Source: Linepithema humile
Lineage: Eukaryota; Arthropoda; Insecta; Hymenoptera; Formicidae
DNA: 64,000 nt
Direction of reading: 5' to 3'
Assembly (NCBI RefSeq): GCF_040581485.1
Contig: NC_090131.1
Coordinates: 16,263,501-16,327,500, forward strand
Positions 62,810 to 64,000 of the stretch are shown one piece after another. The position numbers and the translations under genes are program-made. The notes under the pieces were generated by a model, which was given only the letters and a program-made list of their open reading frames with translations, had not been told where the DNA came from and ran no database searches. Position 1 is the stretch's first letter; the number at the start of each line of letters is the position of its first letter.

Positions 62810-64000
62810 AAGACTGTATGTTAAACTTAATTTATTTTTTTAATATATCAAACATATATTAAAATATATTTAAAAAATAAATAGAAGCGTTAAAATTTAA
62901 AAGATGATTTGATGTAATGATACTATTAATGTGATTACATTTTCATTGAAATTACATTACTTCATTTTTAGTAAACTAACTGATCTAATTTGTTTTCCTT
63001 GGATCATTAATTCTTTTATTGTTTTTACGAAGATTTCACTTGACTTTAATAGTAATTCTTCGAGTTTACTTTCTTAAATAAATTACTTTCTCAAAAGACA
63101 TTTTTCGTGTAGAGATGATAGAGCGAGATTCATTGGCTATGGAACTATAGCTATAGAAATTGCCGAGCAAGTGCCAAATCTTGACATAGTTGTGGTGCCA
63201 TATGACGAACCAATATTCACAAGTATTGTATCGGTCATGAAAGTTCTTAAACCATCTGTCAAAGTTATCGTAAGTCAATGTACATATTTCAATTACAATA
63301 TTAATATAAAATATTGTTTAATACTTTACTTTATTATAATAATAGATTGCAGCAGACAAAAGTATCAATTCAATGTCAATATCCTCTTCAAAGTTCTTTC
63401 AATCAATCCAACTATCACCTTCGACATTGCCGACACCAAATTCTGCGTCAAATCAAGTTATTTCGACAAGCTCGACACCATCTGCTGTATCAGACATGTA
63501 TATGTCACCTTTTTTAAGCAGATCAATATTTACGTTAATTCAAACAGTTCACACACTATCTTCTGCAATTAAATCGATACTATCTTCTGTATCAACTAAA
63601 ATGTTATCCTCTTCAACTAAACCGATATCATCTTCTGCGTCAATTGAAAAATCATCCTCTTCAATTAGACCAACACTATCTTCTGCGTCAGTCAAAAAAT
63701 TATCCTGTTTATCTGGACCGACTCCATCTTCTGCGTCAGTTAAAACATTATCCTCATCAACTGGACCGACACCATCTTATGCGTCAGTCGAAATATTATC
63801 CCGTTCAACTGGACCGACACCATCTTCTGTGTCAGTCGAAATATTATCGTGTTCAACTGGACCGACACCATCTTCTGCGTCAATTGAAATATTATCCTGT
63901 TCATCTGGACCGACACTATCTTCTGCGTCAATTGAAATATTATCCTGTTCATCTGGACCAATACCATCTTCTGTGCCAATTGAAACATTATCCAGTTCAA
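61340..64000 (+). CDS. serine racemase/threonine dehydratase-like pseudoenzyme with Ser-rich repeat tail, partial
   Basis: Spliced exons 61340-61357, 61615-61728, 62286-62650, 63113-63269 and 63346-64000 (runs off the edge) keep one frame, giving about 436 residues here. Exons 2-4 align along their length with fold-type II PLP enzymes: EETGLALHLKKD, GSCHARSALCTLL (family SFKIRGAL), IPVTIVLPNTT, FIGYGTIAIEIAEQVPNLD, VVVPYDEP (family VVPVGGGG), KVLKPSVKVI. The Schiff-base Lys is His, the SGNH loop is LEED, and the phosphate-binding glycines are Asp-Glu-Pro-Ile, so PLP chemistry is not expected. The second half of the enzyme is absent. A Ser/Thr-rich region with 16-residue repeats follows. No signal peptide or membrane segment is seen. 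It may be a working pseudoenzyme or a decaying gene; intact frames and splice sites favour the former. Confidence 0.8.
61615..61728 (+). CDS. PLP-like gene exon 2, N-terminal helices
   Basis: The exon has 38 codons, phase 0 on both sides (acceptor attcttatag, donor GAA|gtaaga). SLNYVRDFLAMKKQMSRMQ takes the place of the N-terminal helix of serine racemase/threonine dehydratase that leads to the R-x-T-P-L segment. That segment is not conserved here (MQEFLIKTE). Confidence 0.75.
62286..62650 (+). CDS. PLP-like gene exon 3, N-terminal lobe with lost catalytic lysine
   Basis: The exon has 121 codons plus two bases; acceptor gattattttag, donor AAAAG|gtatgc. It runs from EESQFCEETGLALHLKKDF through ITGSCHARSALCTLL and GVITALEEDALPLCYFGEKL to IPVTIVLPNTTLLNKIYALE. 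Spacing equals that of serine racemase, so the loss of Lys (His in GSCHARSA) and of SGNH (LEED) is substitution, not misalignment. Confidence 0.85.
62776..62806. repeat. (TA)n microsatellite in an intron of the PLP-like gene
   Basis: A 31-base TA run between exons 3 and 4 of the PLP-like gene. Confidence 0.94.
63113..63269 (+). CDS. PLP-like gene exon 4, GQGT-like and phosphate-loop region
   Basis: After completing an Arg codon, the exon reads DDRARFIGYGTIAIEIAEQV and then PNLDIVVVPYDEPIFTSIVS, ending KVLKPSVKVI. In relatives this is DDP..IAGQGTIALEI.EQVP..D..VVPVGGGG...GI...K.LKPSVKV. The Gly-rich loop is replaced by YDEP. The acceptor is ttcgtgtag and the donor is ATC|gtaagt, phase 0. Confidence 0.85.
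63346..64000 (+). CDS. PLP-like gene exon 5, Ser/Thr-rich repeat region, open at window edge
   Basis: The acceptor attataataatag joins in phase 0. The frame stays open for 218 codons to the end of the window. About 65 codons of Ser-rich non-repeat sequence (IAADKSINSMSISSSKFF onward) are followed by 48 bp repeats with the unit STGPTPSSASVEILSC and close variants. The Ser/Thr bias begins before the repeats, which supports this frame as coding. Two other possible acceptors a few bases downstream lead to short frames. Confidence 0.65.
   Translation, partial: MAADKSINSMSISSSKFFQSIQLSPSTLPTPNSASNQVISTSSTPSAVSDMYMSPFLSRSIFTLIQTVHTLSSAIKSILSSVSTKMLSSSTKPISSSASIEKSSSSIRPTLSSASVKKLSCLSGPTPSSASVKTLSSSTGPTPSYASVEILSRSTGPTPSSVSVEILSCSTGPTPSSASIEILSCSSGPTLSSASIEILSCSSGPIPSSVPIETLSSS
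63550..64000 (+). repeat. 48 bp coding tandem repeat
   Basis: About nine units of 48 bases (16 codons) run to the window edge. Unit identity rises toward the right, and the final four or five units differ at only a few bases each. The unit encodes variants of GPTPSSASVEILSCST. The left units are diverged, the usual pattern of a repeat that expands at one end. Because 48 is a multiple of 3, copy-number change keeps the frame. Confidence 0.88.

Noticed and set aside
63740..64000. Minus-strand open frame through the 48 bp repeats
   Set aside because: A 48-base unit without stops keeps several frames open. Only the plus frame extends into the upstream exon and the PLP-like gene.

Overview
The window looks like insect chromosomal DNA, most likely from an ant or another hymenopteran. 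The evidence is widely spaced GT-AG spliced exons, a 42.8 kb intron, alternating AT-rich and GC/CpG-rich DNA, many dinucleotide repeats, a mariner element, and a short interstitial run of the arthropod TTAGG telomere motif. No bacterial or viral gene organisation is visible. The species is an inference. Most open reading frames in the window are chance frames in intron or intergenic DNA.

From the left edge to about 55-56.7 kb, the plus strand carries the 3' part of the single insect COE/EBF transcription factor gene (collier/knot). Eight joined coding exons (3795-53754) plus two alternative terminal exons (54252-54382 and 54926-55038) encode the end of the DNA-binding domain with its zinc knuckle, the IPT/TIG domain, the helix-loop-helix and a Gly/Ser-rich transactivation tail. 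The N-terminal exons must lie before position 1. Intron 4425-47231 is the bulk of the window. It holds no gene I can support, but it contains GC-rich blocks, microsatellites and a 730 bp fold-back repeat. A perfect 12/12 palindromic COE binding site lies at 1003-1016 in the first visible intron of the COE gene itself, and weaker matches lie elsewhere, which suggests autoregulation. A 12 bp perfect hairpin that presents AATAAA in its loop follows the second terminal exon.

From 55.04 to 61.3 kb there is 3' UTR or intergenic DNA. It contains an internally deleted 902 bp mariner element (57059-57960, TA target duplication, transposase remnant on the minus strand), a TTAGG-type tract, AT repeats, and a second long fold-back repeat (about 60518-61130).

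From 61340 to the right edge, the plus strand carries a five-exon gene that runs off the window. Exons 2-4 are clearly homologous to fold-type II PLP enzymes (serine racemase / threonine dehydratase). However, the Schiff-base lysine motif, the Asn loop and the glycine-rich phosphate loop are all replaced. The fold is cut short after the KPSVKVI segment and joined to a Ser/Thr-rich region built of 48 bp (16 residue) tandem repeats. This apparent pseudoenzyme-repeat fusion is the most unusual object in the window.
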